Made by a program: the position numbers and the translations under genes
Notes under the pieces: generated by a model
What the model saw: the letters and a program-made list of their open reading frames with translations, nothing else
The model's database searches: none
What the model was told of the DNA's origin: nothing
Assembly (NCBI GenBank): GCA_016714815.1
Contig: JADKBZ010000001.1
Location: forward strand, 186,001 to 250,000
Direction of reading: 5' to 3'
Length of the DNA stretch: 64,000 nt
Source of the DNA: Holophagales bacterium
GTDB taxonomy: Bacteria > Acidobacteriota > Thermoanaerobaculia > UBA5066
Shown: piece by piece, positions 25,200 to 35,286 of the stretch
Numbering within the stretch: the first letter of the stretch is position 1
How the letters are laid out: each line of letters begins with the position of its first letter

Positions 25200-26171
25200 A
25201 TGAAGGCCGGGCACTACAACCGTTCCGTCGGCGACCTGAAGCAGCGGCTCTCCGCCGCGGTGCCGCACGACCTCCTGAAGGAGCTGCACCGCAAGGAGCC
25301 GCTCCGCCACTTCGCGGTCGTCCTCCGCCAGGCGCTCCTCTTCGCCGGGGCTTTCGCCGCCGGGTGGACCGTCGAGAGCTTCTGGGTCCGGGTTCCGGCC
25401 GCCGTCCTCCTCGGATTCTGCGTCTTCGACGGAACGGTTCTCCTCCACGAGGTGGTCCACCGGGCGGTCTTCCGGACGGACCGGCCCCGCGCCTACCGGG
25501 CCCTGGGCCTCCTTTACGCGCTCCCCTCGGGGATCTCGCCGACGCAGTTCACCCGCTGGCACCTCGACCACCACGCCGAGCTCGGCTCGGCCGTGGACGA
25601 CCCGAAGCGGGCCCACCTCTCTCCGAAGCGCAACTCGAGGCTCCTGAAGCTCCTCTACGCGACGCCGGCCCTCTTCCCGATCTACTTCCGCGCGGCCCGG
25701 AAGGAGACGGCGACCTACCCGGCGCCCCTCCGGCGGACGATCGCCCTCGAGCGGCTCGCCGCGACGGCCCTCCACCTCGGCGTCGCGACGGCGATCGGCC
25801 TCCTCGGCGGCTGGGAGCGGCTCGTCTGGCTCTGGGCGGTGCCGGTCTTCCTCGTCTTCCCCCCCGCCTTCGCGCTGAATCGGCTCGGCCAGCACTACGA
25901 CGTCGTCCCGGGAGAGCCGGCGAAGTGGGGAACCCGGATGGCCCGCTCCCGGTTCTGGGAGACCGTCTACCTCTGGTCGAACTACCACCTGGAGCACCAC
26001 TACTTCCCCGCCGTGCCGTTCTACCGGCTCCGGGAGCTGAACGCCGGCCTGACCCCGTTCTTTACGCAGGAGGGGGTGCGGGAGAGGCGCTACCGGGACC
26101 TCCTCGGGGACTGGCTCCTCCGGAACCGCGCTCCCCACACGGACTGGAGCGTCCCGGCGGCACGGCTGTAA
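25200..26171 (+). CDS. Fatty acid desaturase family protein
   Basis: A 323-residue membrane di-iron enzyme. The three histidine boxes are present: HEVVH (about 80-84), HLDHH (about 119-123) and HLEHH (about 265-269), with hydrophobic pairs between them. It probably introduces a double bond or hydroxyl into a lipid acyl chain, which would affect membrane fluidity. The ATG at 25200 directly follows GAGGGGGAGG. It is divergent from the PspA cluster, so a shared link to membrane state is plausible but not shown. Confidence 0.88.
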   Translation: MKAGHYNRSVGDLKQRLSAAVPHDLLKELHRKEPLRHFAVVLRQALLFAGAFAAGWTVESFWVRVPAAVLLGFCVFDGTVLLHEVVHRAVFRTDRPRAYRALGLLYALPSGISPTQFTRWHLDHHAELGSAVDDPKRAHLSPKRNSRLLKLLYATPALFPIYFRAARKETATYPAPLRRTIALERLAATALHLGVATAIGLLGGWERLVWLWAVPVFLVFPPAFALNRLGQHYDVVPGEPAKWGTRMARSRFWETVYLWSNYHLEHHYFPAVPFYRLRELNAGLTPFFTQEGVRERRYRDLLGDWLLRNRAPHTDWSVPAARL

Positions 26172-26189
26172 TAGAATCGCTCCCCCCCT

Positions 26190-27630
<1,441 letters not shown>

Positions 27631-27727
27631 CCGCCAAAGGCTCGGGAGGAGAGGTCCGGGCCGCTCTGCTACTCTCCCGTTCCGCTCGGGGCAGCCGCCC
27701 CACGCACTCCCCGACCCGAGGATGCCG

Positions 27728-29863
27728 ATGGCGACCGAAGTCCAGACCCCGCCCCCGACGCCGTTTCACGGCCTTTCGCCGGACGATTTCGTCCGCGCGT
27801 ATCGGATCGCGCTCACCTCCCGCCGGCTCGACGACAGGGAGATCCAGCTCAAGAGGCAGAACCGGATCTTCTTCCAGATCAGCGGGGCGGGTCACGAGGC
27901 GGTTCAGGTCGCCGCGGCCCTTCTGATGAAGCCGGGGGTCGACTGGCTCTTCCCCTACTACCGGGACCGCGCGCTCTGCCTCGGCCTCGGCGTGACCCCG
28001 CTGGAGATGCTCCTGACGGCCGTCGGAGCGAAAGCGGGCGAGGCCTCGGCGGGCCGGCAGATGCCCTCCCACTGGGGCTCGCGGCGCCTGAACATCTTCA
28101 CGACCTCCTCCCCCACCGCCTCGGAGTGCCTGCCGGGTGTCGGGGTCGCCGAGGCGGGGCGCTATCTCGCGCGGCCGGAGTCGAGGGGTTTCCTCGGCGC
28201 CACGTCGGGCTTCTCGCGGGACGAGGTCTCCGTCGTCACGATCGGCGAGGGATCGACCTCCGAGGGGGAGTTCTGGGAGGCGCTGAACGCCGCCACCACC
28301 CGCAAGCTCCCCGTCCTCTTCCTCGTCGAGGACAACAAGTTCGCCATCTCGACCCCCGTCGAGGTGAACACGCCCGGCGGGTCGATCTCGAAGGTCGTCC
28401 GGGGCTACCCGGGGCTCTTCCTCGCCGAGGTGGACGGCTGCGACTTCCTCGCCTCGTACGACGCGCTGAGATGGGCTTTCGCCTATTGCCGCGAGAAGAA
28501 GGGCCCCGCCCTCGTCCACGCCCACGTCGTCCGCCCCTACTCCCACTCCCTCTCCGACGACGACCGCCTCTACAGGACCGAGGACGAGAGGAAGAAGGAC
28601 GCCGAGCTCGACCCGCTCGGGCGGATGGAGGCGCTGCTCCTCAAGCACGGCCTCATCGACGCCGAGGCCCTTTCGGCCCTGAAGGCCGAGGTCGACGCCG
28701 AGCTGCTCGCCGCGACGGACACGGCGGTCGCGAGCCCCCAGCCCGGCGCCGGAGAGCTCTTCTCCCACGTCTACTCCACCGCCTCCGATCCGACGTCGGC
28801 GGCCTTCGACACCGAAGACTCCCCGGCCTCCTCGGGGAACCCGACGACGATGGTCGACCTGATCAACGCCGCCCTGAAGGACGAGATGCGGCGCGACGGG
28901 CGGATCGTCGTCTTCGGCGAGGACGTCGCCGACGCCACCCGCCCCGAGGCGCTGGCCGAGTGCAAGGGGAAGGGGGGCGTCTTCAAGGTGACCGCCGGGC
29001 TGCAGAAGGCCTTCGGCGGAGACCGGGTCTTCAACTCGCCGCTGGCCGAGGCGACGATCGTCGGGACGGCGATCGGCTGGGCCGCGCGCGGCCTCAAGCC
29101 CGTCGCCGAGATCCAGTTCTTCGACTACATCTGGCCCGCGATGCAGCAGCTGCGCGACGAGCTCGCGACGATTCGCTGGCGCTCGGGCGGGACCTGGAAG
29201 TGCCCCGTCGTCGTCCGCGCGGCCATCGGCGGCTACCTGACGGGCGGCGGCCCCTATCACTCCCAGTCGGGCGAGGTGGCGTTCGCCCACATCCCCGGGC
29301 TGCGCGTCGTCTACCCGTCCAACGCCCTCGACGCCAACGGCCTCCTGCGCACCGCCCTCCGGTGCGACGACCCGGTCCTCTTCCTCGAGCACAAGCACCT
29401 CTACCGCCAGACGCACAACAAGGGGGCGTACCCCGGACCCGACTACATGGTCCCGTTCGGCAAGGCGAAGACGGTGCGCCCGGGGCGCGACGCGACGCTC
29501 GTCACCTACGGCGCCACCGTCTTCCGGAGCGTCGTGGCGGCGCGGAAGATCGCGGAGGACTCGGGAAAGGAGGTCGAGGTGATCGACCTTCGCTCCCTTT
29601 CCCCCTACGACTTCGGCGCGATCGCCGAGAGCGTGAAGCGGACGAGCCGTCTCCTCGTCGTCCACGAGGACTGGCAAACGCACGGTTTCGGAGCCGAGGT
29701 GGCCGCCCGGGCGGCCGACGAGCTCTTCGAGCGGCTCGACGCCCCGGTGAGGCGCGTCGGCGCGAAGGACGTTTTCTGCGGCTACGCGCCGGAGCTGGAG
29801 GACGCGACGCTCCCCCAGAGCGCGGACATCGAGGCCGCCCTCCGGGATCTCCTCGCGTACTGA
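27728..29863 (+). CDS. 2-oxoacid dehydrogenase E1, alpha and beta subunits fused
   Basis: 711 residues joining both halves of a branched-chain-type 2-oxoacid dehydrogenase E1. The alpha half (about 1-345) has the thiamine diphosphate motif GEGSTSEGEFWEALN...EDNKFAIS. The beta half (about 375-711) has FGEDVADATRP, FNSPLAEATIVGTAIG and EIQFFDYIWPA. It would decarboxylate 2-oxo acids such as those of Val, Leu and Ile and pass the acyl group to an E2 not encoded here. The start is the ATG at 27728, six bases after GAGG; an ATG two codons upstream is also possible. Many bacteria keep alpha and beta as separate genes. Confidence 0.9.
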   Translation: MATEVQTPPPTPFHGLSPDDFVRAYRIALTSRRLDDREIQLKRQNRIFFQISGAGHEAVQVAAALLMKPGVDWLFPYYRDRALCLGLGVTPLEMLLTAVGAKAGEASAGRQMPSHWGSRRLNIFTTSSPTASECLPGVGVAEAGRYLARPESRGFLGATSGFSRDEVSVVTIGEGSTSEGEFWEALNAATTRKLPVLFLVEDNKFAISTPVEVNTPGGSISKVVRGYPGLFLAEVDGCDFLASYDALRWAFAYCREKKGPALVHAHVVRPYSHSLSDDDRLYRTEDERKKDAELDPLGRMEALLLKHGLIDAEALSALKAEVDAELLAATDTAVASPQPGAGELFSHVYSTASDPTSAAFDTEDSPASSGNPTTMVDLINAALKDEMRRDGRIVVFGEDVADATRPEALAECKGKGGVFKVTAGLQKAFGGDRVFNSPLAEATIVGTAIGWAARGLKPVAEIQFFDYIWPAMQQLRDELATIRWRSGGTWKCPVVVRAAIGGYLTGGGPYHSQSGEVAFAHIPGLRVVYPSNALDANGLLRTALRCDDPVLFLEHKHLYRQTHNKGAYPGPDYMVPFGKAKTVRPGRDATLVTYGATVFRSVVAARKIAEDSGKEVEVIDLRSLSPYDFGAIAESVKRTSRLLVVHEDWQTHGFGAEVAARAADELFERLDAPVRRVGAKDVFCGYAPELEDATLPQSADIEAALRDLLAY

Positions 29864-29864
29864 G

Positions 29865-30782
29865 TTGAGGCGGTCCGTCCTCCTCGCCGCGCTCTTTCTG
29901 GGCGCGTTCGCTGCGGGCTCGTTCTTCGCCGACCCGCTCGACCTCGTCGCCTCGGCGGGCGCCCTTCGCTTTCACTCGGCCGGGGCCCGGTCGACCTTCA
30001 TCCCCGGCCCCGGCGGCGCGCGCCTCCACGCCTGGGAGCTCGGCCCCCGCTCCGCCGAGGTGCCGGTCGTCCTCCTCCACGGCCTCGGCGCCGCCTCGCA
30101 CTACTGGACCGAGACGGCGATCGACCTCGCCCGCTCGGGCCGCACGGTGATCGTCCCGGACGCCACCGGCTCGGGAAGGAGCGATCCCCCGACGCCCGCC
30201 GCCGGATGGGGAATTCCGGGACGCGTGACCGCCGTCTCGGCCCTTCTCGACGCCCTTCGCCTCCGGAAGGTCGACCTCGTCGGCCACTCCCTCGGCGGCT
30301 GGACGGCGGGAGGCTTCGCGCTCTCCGCGCCACACCGGGTGAGGCGGCTCGTCCTCGTCGACTCGGCCGGCTTCGCCAGGCTCGACCCCGAAACGGAACG
30401 GGCCCTCCGGCGAAGCCTGACGCCCCGGGATCGCGCCGGTTCCCGCCGGCTCTACGACCTGCTCTTTTTCCGCAAGCCCGTCCCGGCCTGGGGATTCTTC
30501 GTCGACGCCCTCGGCCGGAACTACCGGAAGGAGAACGTCGTCGCCACCGTCGCCGCCCTCGAGGGAAAGGACGGCCTCCTCGGACGCGAGACCCTTCTGC
30601 CGTCGGGGACGGTTTTCATCCACGGCAGCGAGGACGCGGTCTGCCTCCTCGAAGACACCCGGTCCGCCTTCCCCCAGGTGCCGCGCGGGCGGCTCTTCGT
30701 CGTCCGCGGGACGGGGCACGACGCCCCCCTCGAGGCGCCGCGTCTCTTCCACGAGACGCTCCGCCGCGCCCTCTCGGAGTAG
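29865..30782 (+). CDS. Alpha/beta hydrolase, membrane-anchored or secreted
   Basis: 305 residues. An N-terminal hydrophobic segment (3-24) is a signal or anchor. The hydrolase fold shows the oxyanion segment LLHGLGAASHYW, nucleophile GHSLGG (Ser), acid Asp in HGSEDAV and His in GTGHDAPLE. It resembles esterases and C-C hydrolases; the substrate is unknown. The start is a TTG one base after the E1 stop, so the genes are coupled. Confidence 0.82.
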   Translation: MRRSVLLAALFLGAFAAGSFFADPLDLVASAGALRFHSAGARSTFIPGPGGARLHAWELGPRSAEVPVVLLHGLGAASHYWTETAIDLARSGRTVIVPDATGSGRSDPPTPAAGWGIPGRVTAVSALLDALRLRKVDLVGHSLGGWTAGGFALSAPHRVRRLVLVDSAGFARLDPETERALRRSLTPRDRAGSRRLYDLLFFRKPVPAWGFFVDALGRNYRKENVVATVAALEGKDGLLGRETLLPSGTVFIHGSEDAVCLLEDTRSAFPQVPRGRLFVVRGTGHDAPLEAPRLFHETLRRALSE

Positions 30783-30788
30783 TGGCGG

Positions 30789-32627
30789 TCAGGGAGCCGG
30801 AAGAACGAACCCGTCGGGGCCGGTGATGGAGAGGACCGCGCCCGGGGCGAGCCTCAGAACCGCCAGCTCGTGCCTCCCCGGGGCGAGGCGCGCCCTCAGG
30901 GCGCCGGCCGGGCGCGCGGCGTCGAAGACGACCCCTCCGTCCAGCCTCGCGTCGACGCCGCCGCGGCTCGAGAAGGTGTAGAGCCCCTCTTCGGGAACGA
31001 AGAGGAACCCCGCTCCGTAGGCAGGAATCCGCGGAAACCCTTCGAGGAACGCGCGGGCTCTTTCCGCCGCCCGGACGGCGGGAACGCGCCAGAGGACCCA
31101 GCCCGGCTGTCCCGGAAGCGCGCCTCCCGCCGCGACCGGCACCGCCCCGAGGGCGCGGGGCGTGGACGAACGCTCCGCCGTGGCGGCGTCGGCGAAGAGG
31201 AGGTCGCGGGAGGGAACGGCGCGGAGCTCGCCCAGCGAGGACGCCTGCCGGATCGCCGGCGTAGCGCTCGACGGCCGCTGGAGCAGCGCGTCGACGACGA
31301 ACGCGTTGCGGGCGGCGGCCGGGGCGAGGAGGACGTCGGCCGGGCCGCGGAGCGAGAGCTCCGCGGAGACGGCGTCCGCGAGATCCCGCTCCGGACCGCC
31401 GAAGGCTCCGTAGAGCCGCGGCGAGACGAGCCAGCGGAGGAACCCGGCGGTGTCGAGGAGGGCCGAAACGGCGAGAACGAGGGTGATCGCGGCCGCCGCG
31501 AACGTCTGGCGGGCCGGACCGAGGGCCCCGGCGAGACGCTCGGCCCCGAGGGCCGAAAGGACGATGAGGAAGGGCGCGGCGAGAGAGGTCCGAAACGCGT
31601 TCGCGGACTCCTCGACTGCCAGGAGGCTCGCCACGAGCAGGAGCCCGGCGATCGCCGCGAGGAGGCGGGCGGCCCCCCGGCGGCGAAGCCCGTCCGCCGC
31701 GCCGGCGAGGGCGAGGCCCGTCACGGCGGCGGGTAGGACCGGCCTCTCCGGGTCCCCGTGCCTCTCGTTCGGATCCCCCCCGACGACGAAGAGCTTCGCG
31801 TAGGAGACGGCGTTGCGCGAGAGGGCGGAAAGCGGCGATGAGCCGTCCCGCGTGGCGGAGAGCTCCCGGGTCCGGGCGAGCGCCCGCTCCGGGTGGCCCG
31901 CGTAGTGGACCGCCAGCGGCGCCGTCACGAGGAGCCATCCGGCGAGCCCGGCGACCGCGACGGGGAAGAGGCGCGGCCCCGTCCCCTCGGCGCGGTCGCG
32001 GCGCCACGCCCCGGCCAGGACGAGAAACGGAAGGGGCACGAGCGCCCAGGCGGCCGGGTAGCCCCACGCCGAGAGGCCGAGCAGCCCTCCCGCCGTGGCC
32101 GCCCACCCACGGGAGAAGCGGTGGCCCGCCCGGAGCGCGGCGGCCGTCGCGAGGACGGCGATCCCCGACGTCATCACCGCGAGCCACCCCCATCGACCCG
32201 TCGAGAGGAGCCAGGAGGAGGTCGACAGGAGAGCGCACGCCGACAGGAGCGGCAGCGGTCGCCCCAGCGAAGCCTGGGCGGCGAGGGCGGCCGCCCCGAG
32301 AAGGAGGAGAAGAGAAGGGCCGATCGAGATCGCCCGGACCGAGGCGATCCCCCCGCCCGCCCCCCGGTCGATCGCCGAGATCGCCCGGAGCGCGAGGTTG
32401 GTGACCCAGAAGTTCACGAAGCCGGCGTCGGGCGGCTGCAGCGGCGTCGTTCCGACGAGGGGCGCCCCGGTCGCGGCCGCGCTCCGGGCGGCCCGGAGCG
32501 CGAGCGCTTCGTCGATCCAGGGGCCGGGCGGCGCCTCTCTCCACTGGAAGAGGCGGAGCGCGACGCCGAGGGTCAGCAACGCCAGGAGAGTCGTGCCGAG
32601 CACCACCCGCCGGACCGATTCCGTCAC
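30789..32627 (-). CDS. Polytopic membrane protein, PMT/ArnT-like glycosyltransferase with a C-terminal PA14-like domain
   Basis: 612 residues. The N-terminal 400 residues hold about ten hydrophobic segments, and the first extracytoplasmic loop carries WIDEALALR; an acidic pair in this loop is the usual catalytic site of GT-C (lipid-linked sugar) transferases. Residues 525-612 look like a small beta domain of PA14 type (YTFSSRGGVDARLDGGVVF). It may glycosylate lipids or proteins outside the membrane. The GTG start at 32627 overlaps the stop of the upstream AlkP-family gene as GTGA, so the two are a coupled pair. Confidence 0.72.
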   Translation of the reverse strand: MTESVRRVVLGTTLLALLTLGVALRLFQWREAPPGPWIDEALALRAARSAAATGAPLVGTTPLQPPDAGFVNFWVTNLALRAISAIDRGAGGGIASVRAISIGPSLLLLLGAAALAAQASLGRPLPLLSACALLSTSSWLLSTGRWGWLAVMTSGIAVLATAAALRAGHRFSRGWAATAGGLLGLSAWGYPAAWALVPLPFLVLAGAWRRDRAEGTGPRLFPVAVAGLAGWLLVTAPLAVHYAGHPERALARTRELSATRDGSSPLSALSRNAVSYAKLFVVGGDPNERHGDPERPVLPAAVTGLALAGAADGLRRRGAARLLAAIAGLLLVASLLAVEESANAFRTSLAAPFLIVLSALGAERLAGALGPARQTFAAAAITLVLAVSALLDTAGFLRWLVSPRLYGAFGGPERDLADAVSAELSLRGPADVLLAPAAARNAFVVDALLQRPSSATPAIRQASSLGELRAVPSRDLLFADAATAERSSTPRALGAVPVAAGGALPGQPGWVLWRVPAVRAAERARAFLEGFPRIPAYGAGFLFVPEEGLYTFSSRGGVDARLDGGVVFDAARPAGALRARLAPGRHELAVLRLAPGAVLSITGPDGFVLPAP

Positions 32628-34309
32628 TGAGGCCCCTCGGGCTCGAACGTCGTGACGACGGGAATGCTCGTCCCCTGCGTGAAGCGTTCGTCGAACGTTT
32701 CCGCCAGGACGCGCCCGTCCATGTCCCGGGCGATCGGTTCTCCCGCCAGGACGAGGAACGTCGGCGCCAGGTCGACGACGTCGGCCGACGTGAGCCGCAC
32801 GTTCGAGCGGATGCCGGAGCCCCAGAAGACGAGGAAGCCATCGCCGCCCGCGTCGGGCGAGGCCGCGGGGGCCCGCCCGCGGAGGAGGTCGACGAGAGCG
32901 GTCAGGGGAGGCGCCGGGCCGAAGCCGGACGGGGAGAAGACGCAGAGGGTCCTGTCGCGCCCCTCCCTCTCGAGGAGGTCGCCGAGCGTGTCGTCGAGGA
33001 ACCGGTAGTAGGCCAGGAGCGCCTTCTCGGCGGTCTCGGCGTCGTGGCGCAGGGGCCCGAAGTATCGCCGCGGCTCGGCCGCCGCTCCCCAGGCGCGCGC
33101 CGGCCCGGCCAGGCCCGAAAGGACGAACGCCGAGACGCTCCCGGGACCCGTCGGAACCGCGGCGAGGGTCGCGCCGACGATGCCGAGGTCGCGCGCGGCG
33201 CCTCTGGCCGCCCCCGCCTTCCGCCGTTCCTCTTCGGGGAGCGTCGCCGGCTCGAGGGCGCGGGCGAGCGGCCGGTCGAGGTTCTCCGGGCCGAGCAGGA
33301 GGAGCCGGGCGCGCACGGCGACGTCCGCGGGGAGGGCGGAGCCCTCGCCCCCCTCGCCTCCGAAGAAGGCCTCCGTGGCCCAGAAGACGAGCCCCTCCCG
33401 CGCCGGCTCGACCGCGGGCCAGCCGAGGACGGCCGCCTCGTGCCGGCGCTGGGCGAGGACCTCCCAGAACGCCAGGCTTCGCCTCCCGGGGGCGCTGCCG
33501 GGCAGGGATCGGGCGAAAGGGATGGGAACCGGCCCCGCGAAGCCGGGGAGCCGGGGAAGGAGGCGCAGCACGCCGAGAGGGGTCTGGAGGCCGCTTCCGG
33601 AGACGACGCCGTGCTTTCGCGGGAGCTTTCCGCTCGCCGCCGTCGTCCAGAGGGCCGACCGGTCGCTCGGGGAGAGCGTGCCGAGCGGCCCTCCCGCGCC
33701 CTCCTCGAGGAGGCGGGCGAAGACCGGAAGAGACCCTTCGGAGACGGCGCGGGAGAGGAGCTCCCAGGAGATCCCCTCGAGCCCGACGACGAGGAGGCTC
33801 CGCGTCGCCGTCCTCGGGATCGCCGGCGGCGCCGCGAGAGGCCAGCGGCCGGGGCCGCGGCGGCCGAGGAAGGGGACGGCGGACTGGAGGAGGAGGGGGC
33901 AGAGGAGGACCGCGACCGCGGCCCGGCCGCGGGGCCGGCTGCGAATGGCGCAGAGGAGGGTGAGCGCCGAGGCGGCACCGACCAGCGTGACGCCGACGAG
34001 GATGCGACGGGTGTCGTTTCCGAGGAAGAAGTAGAGGAGCCGCCGCTCTTCCTCGGCGAAGGCGGCCAGGAGGACGAGGAGAAGGGCCGATGCCCCCCAG
34101 AACCCCGACGACGGCACCCCCGGCTCCTTCACGAACCAGCCGAACGGAGCGAAGAGGAGAGCGCCGGCGAGCCCTCCTCCCACCAGCAGCCGGAGGACGG
34201 GAAGGGGCGCGAGGAGGTGCGGGTTCAGGGCGAGAAGGACGTTCCCCAGGGCGACGCCCGCGATCGCCCCGAGGAGGGCGGGGTGGCTGCGGCGGAGGGC
34301 CTCGCTCAT
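32624..34309 (-). CDS. Alkaline phosphatase superfamily protein (type I phosphodiesterase-like), membrane anchored
   Basis: 561 residues. Four to five N-terminal hydrophobic segments (to about 150) are followed by a soluble domain. This starts LLVVGLEGISWELL, where family members usually have a metal-binding Asp (GxDG) and here there is Glu, and continues with ALWTTAASGKLPRKHGV and, near the C-terminus, DVVDLAPTFLVLAGEPIARD. These are hallmarks of the phosphodiesterase/nucleotide pyrophosphatase branch. Activity is uncertain because of the Asp-to-Glu change. It is coupled to a GT-C-like membrane protein, suggesting cell-surface glycan or lipid modification. Confidence 0.75.
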   Translation of the reverse strand: MSEALRRSHPALLGAIAGVALGNVLLALNPHLLAPLPVLRLLVGGGLAGALLFAPFGWFVKEPGVPSSGFWGASALLLVLLAAFAEEERRLLYFFLGNDTRRILVGVTLVGAASALTLLCAIRSRPRGRAAVAVLLCPLLLQSAVPFLGRRGPGRWPLAAPPAIPRTATRSLLVVGLEGISWELLSRAVSEGSLPVFARLLEEGAGGPLGTLSPSDRSALWTTAASGKLPRKHGVVSGSGLQTPLGVLRLLPRLPGFAGPVPIPFARSLPGSAPGRRSLAFWEVLAQRRHEAAVLGWPAVEPAREGLVFWATEAFFGGEGGEGSALPADVAVRARLLLLGPENLDRPLARALEPATLPEEERRKAGAARGAARDLGIVGATLAAVPTGPGSVSAFVLSGLAGPARAWGAAAEPRRYFGPLRHDAETAEKALLAYYRFLDDTLGDLLEREGRDRTLCVFSPSGFGPAPPLTALVDLLRGRAPAASPDAGGDGFLVFWGSGIRSNVRLTSADVVDLAPTFLVLAGEPIARDMDGRVLAETFDERFTQGTSIPVVTTFEPEGPQ

Positions 34310-34341
34310 AATCCGCGACCGCGAGTCTCGCCGTCTTCCGC

Positions 34342-35148
34342 ATGGTGGTCAACGAAGCCCTCCGCATCCTCCGCACCGTCCGCTACGACGCGGCCCATTT
34401 CTCCGTCTTTCTGCAGGCCGGGTCGATCGCCGCGGCCGCGAAGCCGGGGCAGTTCGTCATGGTGCAGGCCGGCGACGGCCTGAGGCCCTACCTCCGCCGA
34501 GCCTTCTCCGTCGCCGACGTGACGACGGTCGCGGGCGTCCCGGGCTTCGAGCTCGTCGTGAGAGCGGTCGGGGTCGGCACGGAGGCGCTCGGGCGTTTCG
34601 CGGAGGGGACGCCGATCCCGGTCCTCGGGCCGCTCGGGGTCCCGTTTCCGATCGACGACCTGAAACAGCCCGACCGGGTCGCTCTCGTGGCGGGAGGGAT
34701 CGGCCTCGCGCCCCTCGTCCTCCTCTCCCGGCGGCTCGCCGAACGGGGGATCCCCGCCGACCTCTTCTACGGCGGCCGCAACGAGAGCGAGGTGCTCAAG
34801 CGCCCCGACTTCGAGCGCTTCCTCGGCGCCCACCGCTGCCGCTACGCCACGGACGACGGTTCGCTCGGAAAGAAGGGGCGCGTCACCGACATCCTCGGTT
34901 CGGCGCTCGAGGCGGGGACCAGCTATCGAAGGGTCTACGCCTGCGGCCCCACGCCGATGTTCCGGACGCTGGCGGGCATTCTCGACAAGGCGGGCATCGA
35001 GGGCTCCTTCGCGCTCGAATCGGAGATGGCCTGCGGCTTCGGCGTCTGCCTCGGCTGCGTCCTGCCGGGGCGCGACGGCCGCTTCCACACGATCTGCACC
35101 GAGGGGCCGTGCCTCCCCCCGACGGCCATCGACTGGAGCCGCGTGTGA
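34342..35148 (+). CDS. pyrK: Dihydroorotate dehydrogenase electron transfer subunit
   Basis: A 268-residue flavoprotein. FAD-binding is shown by the segment around RRAFSVAD and nucleotide-binding by GGIGLAPLV. Four C-terminal cysteines (MACGFGVCLGC and HTICTEGP) bind the 2Fe-2S cluster. With PyrD it makes the NAD-dependent class 1B dihydroorotate dehydrogenase of pyrimidine synthesis. No Shine-Dalgarno precedes the ATG. pyrD follows after 138 bases dominated by a poly-G tract, an unusual gap for subunits of one enzyme. Confidence 0.94.
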   Translation: MVVNEALRILRTVRYDAAHFSVFLQAGSIAAAAKPGQFVMVQAGDGLRPYLRRAFSVADVTTVAGVPGFELVVRAVGVGTEALGRFAEGTPIPVLGPLGVPFPIDDLKQPDRVALVAGGIGLAPLVLLSRRLAERGIPADLFYGGRNESEVLKRPDFERFLGAHRCRYATDDGSLGKKGRVTDILGSALEAGTSYRRVYACGPTPMFRTLAGILDKAGIEGSFALESEMACGFGVCLGCVLPGRDGRFHTICTEGPCLPPTAIDWSRV

Positions 35149-35191
35149 CCGGTGCCCCCCGTCGGCCGGGGGCCCCCCGGGGGGGGCCCCC

Positions 35192-35235
35192 GGGGGGGGG
35201 GGGGGGGGGGGGCGGGGGGGGCGGGGCGGGGGGGG
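35192..35235 (+). repeat. Poly-G tract between pyrK and pyrD
   Basis: An uninterrupted run of 21 G (35192-35212) is followed by runs of 8, 4 and 8 G separated by single C. GC-palindromic sequence (35161-35191) precedes it. In the mRNA it could form G-quadruplexes just upstream of the pyrD ribosome-binding site. An assembly or base-calling artefact is also possible. Confidence 0.8.
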
Positions 35236-35286
35236 CTTTTCGCGGGGGGGTTTCTCGTCCCCCCACCCCCACCGGGAAGGCGCCCG

